NCBI RefSeq assembly: GCF_013363975.1
Contig: NZ_JABWGN010000006.1
Span: 372,001-436,000 of the forward strand
Source of the DNA: Nonomuraea montanisoli
GTDB lineage: Bacteria; Actinomycetota; Actinomycetes; Streptosporangiales; Streptosporangiaceae
Length of the DNA: 64,000 bases
Direction of reading: 5' to 3'
Every line of letters starts with the position of its first letter. The first letter of the stretch is position 1. Below, piece by piece: positions 46,502 through 53,990 of the stretch. Made by a program: the position numbers and the translations under genes. The notes under the pieces are model-generated. The model saw only the letters and a program-made list of their open reading frames with translations, did no database searches and was not told the DNA's origin.

Positions 46502-47101
46502 TCAGTTTGTCGTCGTGTGGGAGCGGCGGGCGTAGGCGCGGGCGGCGCGGGCGCGGTCGCCGCAGCGGGTGGAGCACCAATGGCGGCGGCCGTGGCGTAG
46601 CAGGTAGCGGTTGCAGGGGGTGGAGCCGCACGAGGTGAGGCGGTCGGCGTCGGGGGCGGTCAGGAGGTCGGCGGCGTTGGCGGCGAGGGTGGCCAGGGCG
46701 CGGTCGAGGATCTCGTTGGTGGGGCACGGTGCGGCGCGGTAGGGGCCGTTGGTGTCGTCCCACTGCAGCAGGGCGGCGGTGGGGGCCTTGGTCAGCGCGT
46801 CGTTGACGGCGGACAGGGCCGCGGGCAGGGGGGGCAGCCCGGCGACGCGGGCGGCGAACAGCGCTCTGAGGTGTTCGCGCAGGGAGCGTAGCTGTGTGGC
46901 GCACATCTCCTGCACTCCGGCGTCGGCCGGGGCGAGGCCGCGTTCGGTGAGCCACTGGTTCGTCGTCGCGGGGGTGCCGAGGAGGTCGATGAAGTGGCCT
47001 CCGGGCAGCGCGATGGCGCTGTTGACGAAGTCGATGGCGAGGTAGTCCTCCGCCCCTGGCGCGGGCGGCAGCACGGGCTCGGCAGTCAGGGGGTCGCTCA
47101 T
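46502..47101 (-). CDS. ABATE/CGNR zinc-finger transcriptional regulator
   Basis: A 199-residue protein. An N-terminal ABATE domain (YLAIDFVNSAIALPGGHFIDLLGTPATTNQWLTERGL) is followed by a CGNR zinc finger: LTSCGSTPCNRYLLRHGRRHWCSTRCGDRARAARAY, four Cys with the R-R-x-W-C-S core. Such proteins are DNA-binding regulators in actinobacteria. ATG 47101 is chosen because TACCAT lies seven bases upstream; earlier ATGs in frame would add up to 24 residues. It is divergent from an MBL + MFS pair. Three identical half-sites (ATCCGTGA) fill the divergent region. Confidence 0.88.
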   Translation of the reverse strand: MSDPLTAEPVLPPAPGAEDYLAIDFVNSAIALPGGHFIDLLGTPATTNQWLTERGLAPADAGVQEMCATQLRSLREHLRALFAARVAGLPPLPAALSAVNDALTKAPTAALLQWDDTNGPYRAAPCPTNEILDRALATLAANAADLLTAPDADRLTSCGSTPCNRYLLRHGRRHWCSTRCGDRARAARAYARRSHTTTN

Positions 47102-47126
47102 AGCTCTCATGGTACGGCTTGCATTC

Positions 47127-47179
47127 ATCCGTGATACCCCGCTACCGTCCTTCACGGATAAATCGCTTCCCATCCGTGA
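47127..47179. promoter_or_regulatory. Three ATCCGTGA half-sites between CGNR and MBL genes
   Basis: ATCCGTGA (47127-47134), TCACGGAT (47152-47159) and ATCCGTGA (47172-47179) are perfect copies of one 8-mer, the middle one inverted. Pair 1-2 is separated by 17 bp and pair 2-3 by 12 bp. The third copy lies at the ribosome-binding region of the MBL gene. The set is a likely operator for the divergent CGNR regulator. Confidence 0.75.
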
Positions 47180-47187
47180 GGTCTGTG

Positions 47188-47973
47188 ATGGCTGACACCT
47201 GCCCGAACCCTGCCCAGATCCCCGTGCGCGTCCTCGGCGGCCCGACCGTCTTCTTCGAGTACGGCGGCCTGCGCCTGCTGACCGACCCGACCTTCGACGC
47301 TCCCGGCGTCTACCACGTGCCGGGCGGCCGGCTGATCAAGACGGCGCCCTCCGCCGCCGCGCCTGCCGACCTCGGCCGCCTCGACGCGGTCCTGCTCTCC
47401 CACGACCACCCCGACCACCTCGACGACTCCGGCCGGGCCCTGCTCGGCGACGTCCCGCTCGTCCTGACCACGCCCGACGCCGCGCTGCGCGTGGGCGGCG
47501 CGGCCAGGGGGCTGGCCGACTGGGAGGCGATCGAGCTGGACCGTCCCGGGGGCGGCGTGATCACCGTCACGGGCGTGCCGGCCGTCCACGGGCCCGGCGC
47601 GCGCGAGGAGGTCGAGCCGATCACCGGGCAGGTCGTCGGATTCGTCCTGACCGGGGAGGGCCTGCCCACGGTCTACATCAGCGGCGACAACGCCTCCCTC
47701 GACGCGGTCGAGCAGATCGCCGGACGCTTCGGCCCGGTGGACACCGCCATCCTCTTCGCCGGAGCTCCCCGCTTCCCCGTCCTGTTCGACGGCGCGCTGA
47801 TCGTCCTGGACAGCGCGCAGACCGCCGAGGCCGCCGGGATCCTCGGCGTGCGCCGCGCGATTCCCGTCCATTACGACAGCTGGGCGCACTTCACCGAGGG
47901 ACGCGACGAGCTGGTGGCCGCGTTCGCCGACGCGGGGCTGGGCGAGCGGCTGGACCTGGGTGAGCGGGCATGA
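47188..47973 (+). CDS. MBL-fold metal-dependent hydrolase (UlaG-like)
   Basis: A 261-residue metallo-beta-lactamase-fold protein: PVRVLGGPTVFFEYGGLRLLTDPTFDAP, then LSHDHPDHLDDSGRALL (HxHxDH form), VTGVPAVHGPG (His), VYISGDNASLDAVEQIAGRFGPVD (Asp) and IPVHYDSWAHFTEGRDELVAAF (terminal His). It belongs to the UlaG/lactonase-like branch and acts on an unknown small molecule in the cytoplasm. GAGG lies six bases before ATG 47188. The MFS gene starts 40 bp after its stop, so the pair are probably co-transcribed under CGNR control. Confidence 0.88.
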   Translation: MADTCPNPAQIPVRVLGGPTVFFEYGGLRLLTDPTFDAPGVYHVPGGRLIKTAPSAAAPADLGRLDAVLLSHDHPDHLDDSGRALLGDVPLVLTTPDAALRVGGAARGLADWEAIELDRPGGGVITVTGVPAVHGPGAREEVEPITGQVVGFVLTGEGLPTVYISGDNASLDAVEQIAGRFGPVDTAILFAGAPRFPVLFDGALIVLDSAQTAEAAGILGVRRAIPVHYDSWAHFTEGRDELVAAFADAGLGERLDLGERA

Positions 47974-48013
47974 GGCGCAGCCGGTCTCCGGCCCGGCCGG
48001 AAGAGGTCGCCCC

Positions 48014-49276
48014 GTGACGACCCGAACACCTGCCCAGGTCGAGGATCTTGCGCGTCTTCGGGCGCAGCGCCGCATCCTGGTCGTCCTGGTCGCCACCCAG
48101 GTCCTCAGCGGCGCCGGACTGGCGGCCGGCGTGACCGTCGGCGCCCTGCTCGCCCAGGACATGCTCGGATCCACCAGCCTTACCGGGCTGGTGAGCGCGC
48201 TGTCGACCGCCGGTTCCGCGCTGGCGGCCGTCGTCGTCGGGCGCCTCTCCCATGCGCGCGGGCGCCGTCCGGGCCTCGCCGCCGGGTATCTGGCCGGCGC
48301 CGCCGGGAGCGCGGGTGTCGTCGCCGCGGCCGTCGCCCGCGATCCCCTCCTGCTGTTCGCCGCGATGTTCGTCTACGGCGCCGGCATGGCCACCACCTTG
48401 CAGGCCCGCTACGCGGGGGCCGACCTGGCGGCTCCCGAGCGCCGTGCCCGTGCCGTGTCCACGGTGCTGGTGGCCACCACCCTGGGCGGCGTGGCCGGGC
48501 CCAACCTCGCCACCGTGACCGGCGACCTCGCCGACGTCGTGGGCATCCCGTACCTGGCCGGGCCGTTCCTGCTGGCCGGCGCCGCCTACGCGGTCGCCGT
48601 CCTGGTCCTGCTCTTGTGGTTGCGTCCCGACCCGCTGCTGCTGGTCCGTGCGCTGCAGGTCGAAGGCGTCGGGCCGGTGCACGGCGCGCCCGGTGATGCC
48701 GGCGGCCGGCCCGCGGCCGGGCGGCGGTCCTTCGGGGTGCTGGTGGGTGCGCTGGTCATGGCGGTCGCCCAGATCGTCATGGTGTCGATCATGACGATGA
48801 CGCCCGTCCACATGCACGGCCACGGCCACGGCGCCGCCGCCTCCGGGCTCGTCATAGCCCTCCACATCGGCGCGATGTACCTGCCCTCGCCGCTGAGCGG
48901 CTGGCTCGTCGACCGGTACGGCCATCGCGCGATCGCCGTCGCCTGCGCGCTGACGCTGCTGGTCGCCGGAGTCGTCGCCGCCGGCGCTCCTGACGACTCG
49001 GCCGCTGCGCTGGCGGTGGCCCTGGTGCTGCTGGGCGTGGGCTGGAACCTCGGTCTCGTCACCGGCACCGCGATCATCACCGATGCCGTCCCGCTGGCCG
49101 TGCGGGCCAAGCGTCAGGGCCTGGTCGACGTGTCCATCGCCGTCGCCGGGGCCGCGGGAGGTCTGGCCTCCGGTCTCGTCGTGGCCGCCGCCGGCTACGC
49201 CGTCCTGGCGGTCGGGGGCGGCGTGCTGGCGCTGGCGATCGTGGCGGTGGTCATCGCCGCGGCGCGCGGACGGTGA
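48014..49276 (+). CDS. MFS transporter
   Basis: A 420-residue transporter with 12 predicted helices: ILVVLVATQVLSGAGLAAGVTVGALLAQDMLG, a motif-A-like loop VVVGRLSHARGRRPGLAAGY and GWLVDRYGHRAIAVACALTLLV in the second half. A His-rich loop (MTPVHMHGHGHGAAASG) between the halves is notable and could bind a metal ion. GTG 48014 with AGAGG upstream is preferred over GTG 47960 inside the MBL gene. It is likely an exporter controlled with the MBL hydrolase. Confidence 0.87.
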   Translation: MTTRTPAQVEDLARLRAQRRILVVLVATQVLSGAGLAAGVTVGALLAQDMLGSTSLTGLVSALSTAGSALAAVVVGRLSHARGRRPGLAAGYLAGAAGSAGVVAAAVARDPLLLFAAMFVYGAGMATTLQARYAGADLAAPERRARAVSTVLVATTLGGVAGPNLATVTGDLADVVGIPYLAGPFLLAGAAYAVAVLVLLLWLRPDPLLLVRALQVEGVGPVHGAPGDAGGRPAAGRRSFGVLVGALVMAVAQIVMVSIMTMTPVHMHGHGHGAAASGLVIALHIGAMYLPSPLSGWLVDRYGHRAIAVACALTLLVAGVVAAGAPDDSAAALAVALVLLGVGWNLGLVTGTAIITDAVPLAVRAKRQGLVDVSIAVAGAAGGLASGLVVAAAGYAVLAVGGGVLALAIVAVVIAAARGR

Positions 49277-49282
49277 GCAGGC

Positions 49283-49297
49283 GACCGCCTGGCGGTC
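49283..49297. terminator. Short hairpin between convergent MFS and nitroreductase genes
   Basis: GACCGC-CTG-GCGGTC, a six-bp GC stem with a three-base loop, seven bases after the MFS stop. Overlapping CAGGCG/CGCCTG gives an alternative fold. It is weak, but well placed for both strands. Confidence 0.35.
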
Positions 49298-49961
49298 ACG
49301 TCCCGATGAAGCTCACGGTCTCCCTGATGTCGGCCCGCCCCGTACGCAGCCGTGGCACGCCTTCCCTCTCGAATCCGACTGAGAGGCCGCAGAACAGGAC
49401 GAGCCCGTCGTCGGCTCCGACGAGCCTGCTGACCGTCGTGCGATACATCGTCCACATCACCTGAGGGCAGCTGTGCAGCCCTTCCGCTCTCAGCAACAGC
49501 ATGACCGTCTGCAGGTACATCCCCGCGTCCCCCCACTGTCCGGGCCCCATCGTCCGGTCGAGGTAGCAGAACAGGACGACCGGCGCCCCGAACGCCTCGG
49601 CGTTCAAGGTGGCGATCTTCTGGGGCCGGTCGGGGTCGTCACGCGCGATGCCCAGCGCTTGGTACCGCTGGGCGGCCGCGGCGGAGAAGCGGTCCAGGTA
49701 CGGCGAGGTCAGTTCGGCCGGGTACATCGGATACTCCCGCTCATCGCCCGCATCTCCCGCCCGCGCCCTGGCCGTGGCGCGCCGCTTGAGCTCGGCCAGG
49801 GGCTCGCCGGTCACCACGTACACGTGCCACGGCTGGAGGTTCCCGCTCGACGGGGCCCGCGTCGCTGCCGCCAGCACGCGTTCGAGGATCTGCCGGGGCA
49901 CCGGCTCGTCGCTGAACGCCCGCACGGCCCGGCGGGTGTTCACCGCCTCATACACGTCCAC
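49296..49961 (-). CDS. Nitroreductase-family FMN protein
   Basis: A 221-residue FMN-dependent oxidoreductase: YEAVNTRRAVRAFSDEPVPRQILERVLAAATRAPSSGNLQPWHVYVVTGE is the FMN/substrate-binding N-terminus, GQWGDAGMYLQTVMLLLRAEGLHSCPQVMW the dimer/active-site helix, and VLFCGLSVGFEREGVPRLRTGRADIRETVSFIG the closing segment. It reduces nitro compounds, quinones or enones with NAD(P)H. GTG 49961 starts the protein. DUF952, GNAT and deaminase genes lie upstream on the same strand, with only a 7-bp gap to the DUF952 gene. Confidence 0.9.
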   Translation of the reverse strand: MDVYEAVNTRRAVRAFSDEPVPRQILERVLAAATRAPSSGNLQPWHVYVVTGEPLAELKRRATARARAGDAGDEREYPMYPAELTSPYLDRFSAAAAQRYQALGIARDDPDRPQKIATLNAEAFGAPVVLFCYLDRTMGPGQWGDAGMYLQTVMLLLRAEGLHSCPQVMWTMYRTTVSRLVGADDGLVLFCGLSVGFEREGVPRLRTGRADIRETVSFIGT

Positions 49962-49968
49962 TCAGTGT

Positions 49969-50271
49969 TCAGGCGGGCGGCTGGTAGGGGCGGGTGGCGG
50001 TGACGGCGGTGAGCGGGAGCGGGCCGTACAGGTGGGGGAAGCCGTTCTCGACGCGGACGTCGAGGCCGGCGGGGTCGATCTCCAGGACGAGCAGCGGTTC
50101 GGTGACGGCGCCGTAGAAGGCGTCGTGGACGCCGTGGAGCTGGGCGGCGTCGCGGCTGCAGTGGATGAAGCCTTCCTCGGCCAGGGTGCGGCCGAGGGTG
50201 GAGACGCGGTAGTCGCCGGCGTGCTGGGCGGCCTGCCAGTCGGTGGCCAGGGCGAGGTGGAGGATGGTCAT
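49969..50271 (-). CDS. DUF952 family protein
   Basis: A 100-residue cytosolic protein: ILHLALATDWQAAQHAGDYRVSTLGRTLAEEGFIHCSRDAAQLHGVHDAFYGAVTEPLLVLEIDPAGLDVRVENGFPHLYGPLPLTAVTATRPY. The block GFIHCS and the F-PHLYGPL ending define DUF952, related to ADP-ribosyltransferase-like folds. The function is unknown. The ATG overlaps the stop of the GNAT gene (ATGA), so the two are coupled. Confidence 0.88.
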   Translation of the reverse strand: MTILHLALATDWQAAQHAGDYRVSTLGRTLAEEGFIHCSRDAAQLHGVHDAFYGAVTEPLLVLEIDPAGLDVRVENGFPHLYGPLPLTAVTATRPYQPPA

Positions 50272-50822
50272 GCCGTCCACTCGCCGGCGAGCATGGCGTA
50301 GATGACCTCGTCGGTCCATTCGCCCTTGACGTACTCGTTCTGGATGAGGTGGGCCTCGCGGCGCATGCCGAGTCTTTCCAGGACGCGCGCCGAGGCGGTG
50401 TTGCGGCCGTCGAGGCGGCCGCAGATGCGGTGCAGACCGAGCGCTTCGAAGCCGAGGCGCAGCATCTCGCGGGAGGCTTCGGTGGCGAAGCCGTGGCCGT
50501 GGTGGTCGGGGTTGAAGACGTAGCCGATCTCGCCCTGGCGGTGCTGCTCGCTGGTCCAGACGAGCATGGCCAGACCGATGAGGTGGCCGGTGTCGCGGCG
50601 GACGACGGCGAGGTTGAGGGAGTCGCCCTCGGCCGCGATGGCGGTGCGGCCCATCTTGGTGTCGATTCCGGCGCGGGCGGCGTCGAGGTCGCGGGCGTCC
50701 CAGTAGAGGTAGCGGGTGACGTCGGGGCGGGACTCGAAGGCGTGGACGGCGTCCAGGTCGTCGGGGGTGAAGGGGCGCAGGTCCAGGCGCGGGGTGGCGA
50801 GGGGGTAGTCGGGTTTGAGCAC
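50268..50822 (-). CDS. GNAT-family N-acetyltransferase (RimJ/RimL-like)
   Basis: A 184-residue acetyltransferase: LDLRPFTPDDLDAVHAFESRPDVTRYLYWDARDLDAARAGI opens as in RimJ/RimL proteins, GEIGYVFNPDHHGHGFATEASREMLRLGFEALGLHRICGRLDGRNTASARVLERLGMRREAHLI is the acetyl-CoA core, and EYVKGEWTDEVIYAMLAGEW closes. It probably acetylates an N-terminus or small amine. It is coupled to DUF952 by an ATGA overlap. Confidence 0.9.
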   Translation of the reverse strand: MLKPDYPLATPRLDLRPFTPDDLDAVHAFESRPDVTRYLYWDARDLDAARAGIDTKMGRTAIAAEGDSLNLAVVRRDTGHLIGLAMLVWTSEQHRQGEIGYVFNPDHHGHGFATEASREMLRLGFEALGLHRICGRLDGRNTASARVLERLGMRREAHLIQNEYVKGEWTDEVIYAMLAGEWTA

Positions 50823-50939
50823 GGGGGCAGTGTAGGGGCGGCGGTCGGGGGTGGCGAGCGGTTTTCGGGCGAGGGGTCTTCGGCGCAGGGGGGGGCGGGG
50901 AGTGGACGGCCGCGCGGTCCACTCCCCCGCTGCGGGTGG

Positions 50940-51506
50940 TCAGTAGGGGTGGTTGTCGGGTTTGTTGGTCCAGGCGTCGTAGGCTTCTTCGCCGAGTTCG
51001 GGGTGGATCTGTTCGATGCGGATGCGGCGCTGGTCGAGGGGCTTTTGGAAGTCCTCGTACTGGAAGAGGTCGTCGAAGCCGATCTTGCGGGTGGCTTCGA
51101 GGTCGGCGCCGAAGAAGACGGCGTCGATTCGTGACCAGTAGATGGCGCTCATGCACATGGGGCACGGGGCGCCGCTGGTGTAGAGGGTGCAGCCTCTGAG
51201 CATGCGGGCGCGTTCGGGCAGGGGGTCGGGTGATCCTTCGGGGCGTGGGACGAGTTCGAGGGTGGCTTGGTTGTTCTTGGCCTCCGAGATGGAGGGCGCG
51301 TTGGGGTTGAGGATCTGGATGGCTTTGCGGATGGCTTCGATCTCGCCGTGCGCGGTGGGGTCGCCGGTGAGCAGGACGCGGTTCTGCCCACGGCAGAGGA
51401 TGTCGCCGTTCATGGTGATGACGGTGCCGAAGGGGCCGCCCCAGCCGTTTTCCACGGATTCGGCGGCGAGTCGTGCGGCTTCTGCCATGAATTCTTTGTG
51501 TCCCAT
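50940..51506 (-). CDS. Nucleoside/guanine deaminase (CDA-fold)
   Basis: A 188-residue zinc deaminase. The catalytic HGE is in DPTAHGEIEAIRKAI and the zinc Cys pair in TSGAPCPMCMSAIYWSRIDAVFFGADL. The C-terminal segment (LRGC, DDLFQYEDFQKPLDQRRIRIEQIHPELGEEAYDAW) resembles bacterial guanine deaminase-type proteins that release ammonia from guanine or a related base. The N-terminal AARLAAESVENGWGGPFGTVITMNGDILCRGQNRV is standard. GGAGG lies upstream of ATG 51506. An AT-rich 110-bp region separates it from a divergent gene. Confidence 0.87.
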   Translation of the reverse strand: MGHKEFMAEAARLAAESVENGWGGPFGTVITMNGDILCRGQNRVLLTGDPTAHGEIEAIRKAIQILNPNAPSISEAKNNQATLELVPRPEGSPDPLPERARMLRGCTLYTSGAPCPMCMSAIYWSRIDAVFFGADLEATRKIGFDDLFQYEDFQKPLDQRRIRIEQIHPELGEEAYDAWTNKPDNHPY

Positions 51507-51616
51507 GGTGTGGCCTCCGGTGCGTAAAATTCGCCTGGATTTTTGATGGAATACAATGATTTGCCTGGTTTGTCGCCGTATTTCTTCCCTGGTTGCTCTG
51601 CACTACACTTGACCAG

Positions 51617-52576
51617 GTGAAACGGCATGCCATTCCCGGCGGCGAGGGTGACGGCGCCACTGTCGTGATCTCCTCGAAGGTCCGCGAAGGTGGCGAGGAG
51701 GATTATCGGCGCTGGCAGCGGAGAATGACCGAGGCCATGCACGGATTCGCGGGTTTCGAGGGCGCGGATGTTTATCCGCCTATTCCCGGCGAACAGGGCT
51801 CGTGGGTGGTGGTGTGCCGTTTCTCCAGCGCCGGGCGGCTGACCGGGTGGCTGGACTCGGAGGTGCGGGCCCGGCTGCTGGAGGAGGTCCGGCCGCTGCT
51901 GGAGGAGCCGTCGGCGCTGGAGGTCCTGGCCGGGCGCGGCCCGGCCGGCGACGTGGTGACGGCGGTGATCTCCCACCAGGTACGGCCCGGCCGCGAACGC
52001 GAGTTCGCGCGCTGGCAGGAGGCGATGCGCAAGGCCCAGGAGCGTTTCCCCGGCTTCCTCGGGGTCGAGACGTTCGAACCCGTGCCGGGCATCCAGGAGC
52101 ACTGGGTCGTGCTGCTGCGCTACGACAGCCGCGAGCACCTGGACGGCTGGATGGACTCGGCCGAGCGCGGCGAGCTCCTGCGCGAGGGGCGCGGCTGCGT
52201 GCTGGACTTCGACGTGCGCACGGTCAGGTCGTCCTTCGACGGCTGGTTCCGCTCCGCCGACGGCCCGGGGCAGGCGCCGCCCGACTGGAAGCAGGCCATG
52301 TCGGTGCTCTTGGCCCTGTATCCGACGGTGATGATCCTGAACCTGACGGTGGGCCGCGTGCTGGGGGCGCTGGGCTGGCCCCTGTACCTGGCGCTGTTCG
52401 TGGGCAATGTGGCCAGTGTGGCGACGCTGACGTGGGTGCTGATGCCGCTGGTCAACCGGGCGCTGGCGTGGTGGCTGCGGCCCGGCGCGTCGGCGCGGGC
52501 CGGCGCGGGGGGTGCGCTGGTGCTGGTGGCGGGGTATGCGGCCTGCGTCGCCGTCTTCGGGCTGATCGCCCGCTAG
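51617..52576 (+). CDS. Membrane protein with two antibiotic-biosynthesis-monooxygenase (ABM) domains
   Basis: A 319-residue protein. Two tandem dimeric ferredoxin-like ABM domains (about residues 12-105 and 108-200): VVISSKVREGGEEDYRRWQRRMTEAMHGFAGFEGADVYPP and TAVISHQVRPGREREFARWQEAMRKAQERFPGFLGVETFEP, each ending in a H-L-x-x-W-x-x-S/D-type motif (GRLTGWLDSE, EHLDGWMDSA). Three C-terminal transmembrane helices follow (WKQAMSVLLALYPTVMILN on). The whole matches a known actinobacterial membrane-bound ABM type. GTG 51617 follows TACACT by seven bases. A flavin oxidase and a radical SAM gene follow closely. Confidence 0.85.
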   Translation: MKRHAIPGGEGDGATVVISSKVREGGEEDYRRWQRRMTEAMHGFAGFEGADVYPPIPGEQGSWVVVCRFSSAGRLTGWLDSEVRARLLEEVRPLLEEPSALEVLAGRGPAGDVVTAVISHQVRPGREREFARWQEAMRKAQERFPGFLGVETFEPVPGIQEHWVVLLRYDSREHLDGWMDSAERGELLREGRGCVLDFDVRTVRSSFDGWFRSADGPGQAPPDWKQAMSVLLALYPTVMILNLTVGRVLGALGWPLYLALFVGNVASVATLTWVLMPLVNRALAWWLRPGASARAGAGGALVLVAGYAACVAVFGLIAR

Positions 52577-52607
52577 CAGGGCCGCCGCGCGGCCGGAAAG
52601 GACTCCG

Positions 52608-53978
52608 ATGTCCGCAGGTGGACCGGCCGGGGAGCTGGAGCTGGTACGGCGTGGGGAGCCCGGCTACGAGGAGGTCCGCGCGGGCATGGTGTGGAACGCG
52701 CGCAAACCGGCGCGCTCCCCCGAGGTGATCGTGCGGGCCGGCGACGAGCGGGACGTGGCGCGCGCCGTGCGGTGGGCCGCCTCGGCCGGCATGCCGGTGG
52801 CCGTGCGGGCGGGCGGGCACAACTGGATCGGCTCCTCGCTGCGCGAGGGCGGCATGCTCATCGACCTGTCGCGGCTGGACCGGTGCGCGGTGGACGCGGC
52901 CTCGGCCACGGCCCTGGTGGGGCCTGCGGTCACCGGCCGCGACCTGGCGGCGGCGCTGGTCGGGCAGGGGCTGGCCTTCCCGGTGGGGCACTGCGGGTCG
53001 GTGGCGGTGGGCGGCTACCTGACCAGCGGCGGCCTGGGCTGGAATCCCGGGGTGTGGGGGCCGGCCTGCACCGGCGTGATCGGGGTCGAGGCGGTGAGCG
53101 CGGACGGTGCGCTGGTGCGCTGCGACGAGCGCGACGACGCCGATCTGTTCTGGGCGGCGCGGGGGGCGGGGGCCGGGATGTTCGCCGTGGTGACCCGGTT
53201 CCGGCTGGCGCTGCGCCGGCTGCCGGCGGTGATCGTGCGCAGCACGTACGTCTTCGCGCTGCAGGAGGTGGAGCGGGTGGCGTCGTGGGTGGACGAGGTC
53301 GCGGCGGTGCTGCCCGCGCGGGTGGAGCTGAGCCTGGTGCTGGGCACGCGGCAGGACGGGTCGGGACGCAAGGTGGTCTCGGTGACGGCCACGTGCTTCG
53401 CCGGCTCGCGCGAGGAGGCGCAGGGCTCGCTGGAGGCGTTCGGCGCGTGCCCGTGGGCGGGGCGGGCGCTGGAGCGCACGCGGGAGGGGCCGGTGGGGTT
53501 CGACGCGCTGCTGGACGCCTCGGACGGGCTGTGGCGGCGGGGAGATCGCTGCGCGGCCGACACGCTGTGGTCGCGGCGGGAGCTGGCGGAGGTGCTGCCG
53601 CCGCTGGCGCGGGAGGTGGAGCGGGCGCCGTCGGGCAGGTCGCTGGTGCTGGCCTCGCCGGCGCCCGCCGGGCCGGGGCTCGCCTTGCCGGACATGGCGT
53701 TCTCGGTGCTGGGCTCCAGCTATGTGGTGGGGTACGCGATCTGGGACGATCCGGCGGACGACGCGGCGAACACCGGCTGGCTGCGCGCGGCGATGGACGG
53801 GGTCGCTCCGCTGGGGTCGGGGCACTACATCGCCGAGACGGACCTGCTGGCGGGCCCGGAGCGGGTGCGGCGCTCGTTCACGCCGCAGGCGTGGCAGCGG
53901 CTGGCGGCGGTGCGGGCGCGGTGGGATCCGGACGGGGTGTTCGCGCCGTTTCCCCGGGACGCGTGGCGGTCGGGTTGA
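52608..53978 (+). CDS. Bicovalent FAD-linked oxidase (berberine-bridge-enzyme type)
   Basis: A 456-residue flavoprotein of the PCMH/BBE family. RAGGHNW places the 8-alpha-linked His at residue 71, and GHCGSVAVGGYLTSGGLGW supplies the 6-S-linked Cys at 129, so bicovalent FAD is expected. The C-terminal RVRRSFTPQAWQRLAAVRARWDPDGVFAPFP is a BBE-like close, though the usual Tyr/Asn pattern (NYxN) is altered. No signal peptide. It would oxidise an alcohol, sugar or secondary metabolite with O2. ATG 52608 has GGAAAGGA upstream. It is 31 bp after the ABM gene and 12 bp before the radical SAM gene. Confidence 0.88.
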   Translation: MSAGGPAGELELVRRGEPGYEEVRAGMVWNARKPARSPEVIVRAGDERDVARAVRWAASAGMPVAVRAGGHNWIGSSLREGGMLIDLSRLDRCAVDAASATALVGPAVTGRDLAAALVGQGLAFPVGHCGSVAVGGYLTSGGLGWNPGVWGPACTGVIGVEAVSADGALVRCDERDDADLFWAARGAGAGMFAVVTRFRLALRRLPAVIVRSTYVFALQEVERVASWVDEVAAVLPARVELSLVLGTRQDGSGRKVVSVTATCFAGSREEAQGSLEAFGACPWAGRALERTREGPVGFDALLDASDGLWRRGDRCAADTLWSRRELAEVLPPLAREVERAPSGRSLVLASPAPAGPGLALPDMAFSVLGSSYVVGYAIWDDPADDAANTGWLRAAMDGVAPLGSGHYIAETDLLAGPERVRRSFTPQAWQRLAAVRARWDPDGVFAPFPRDAWRSG

Positions 53979-53990
53979 AAACGGAGTCGA

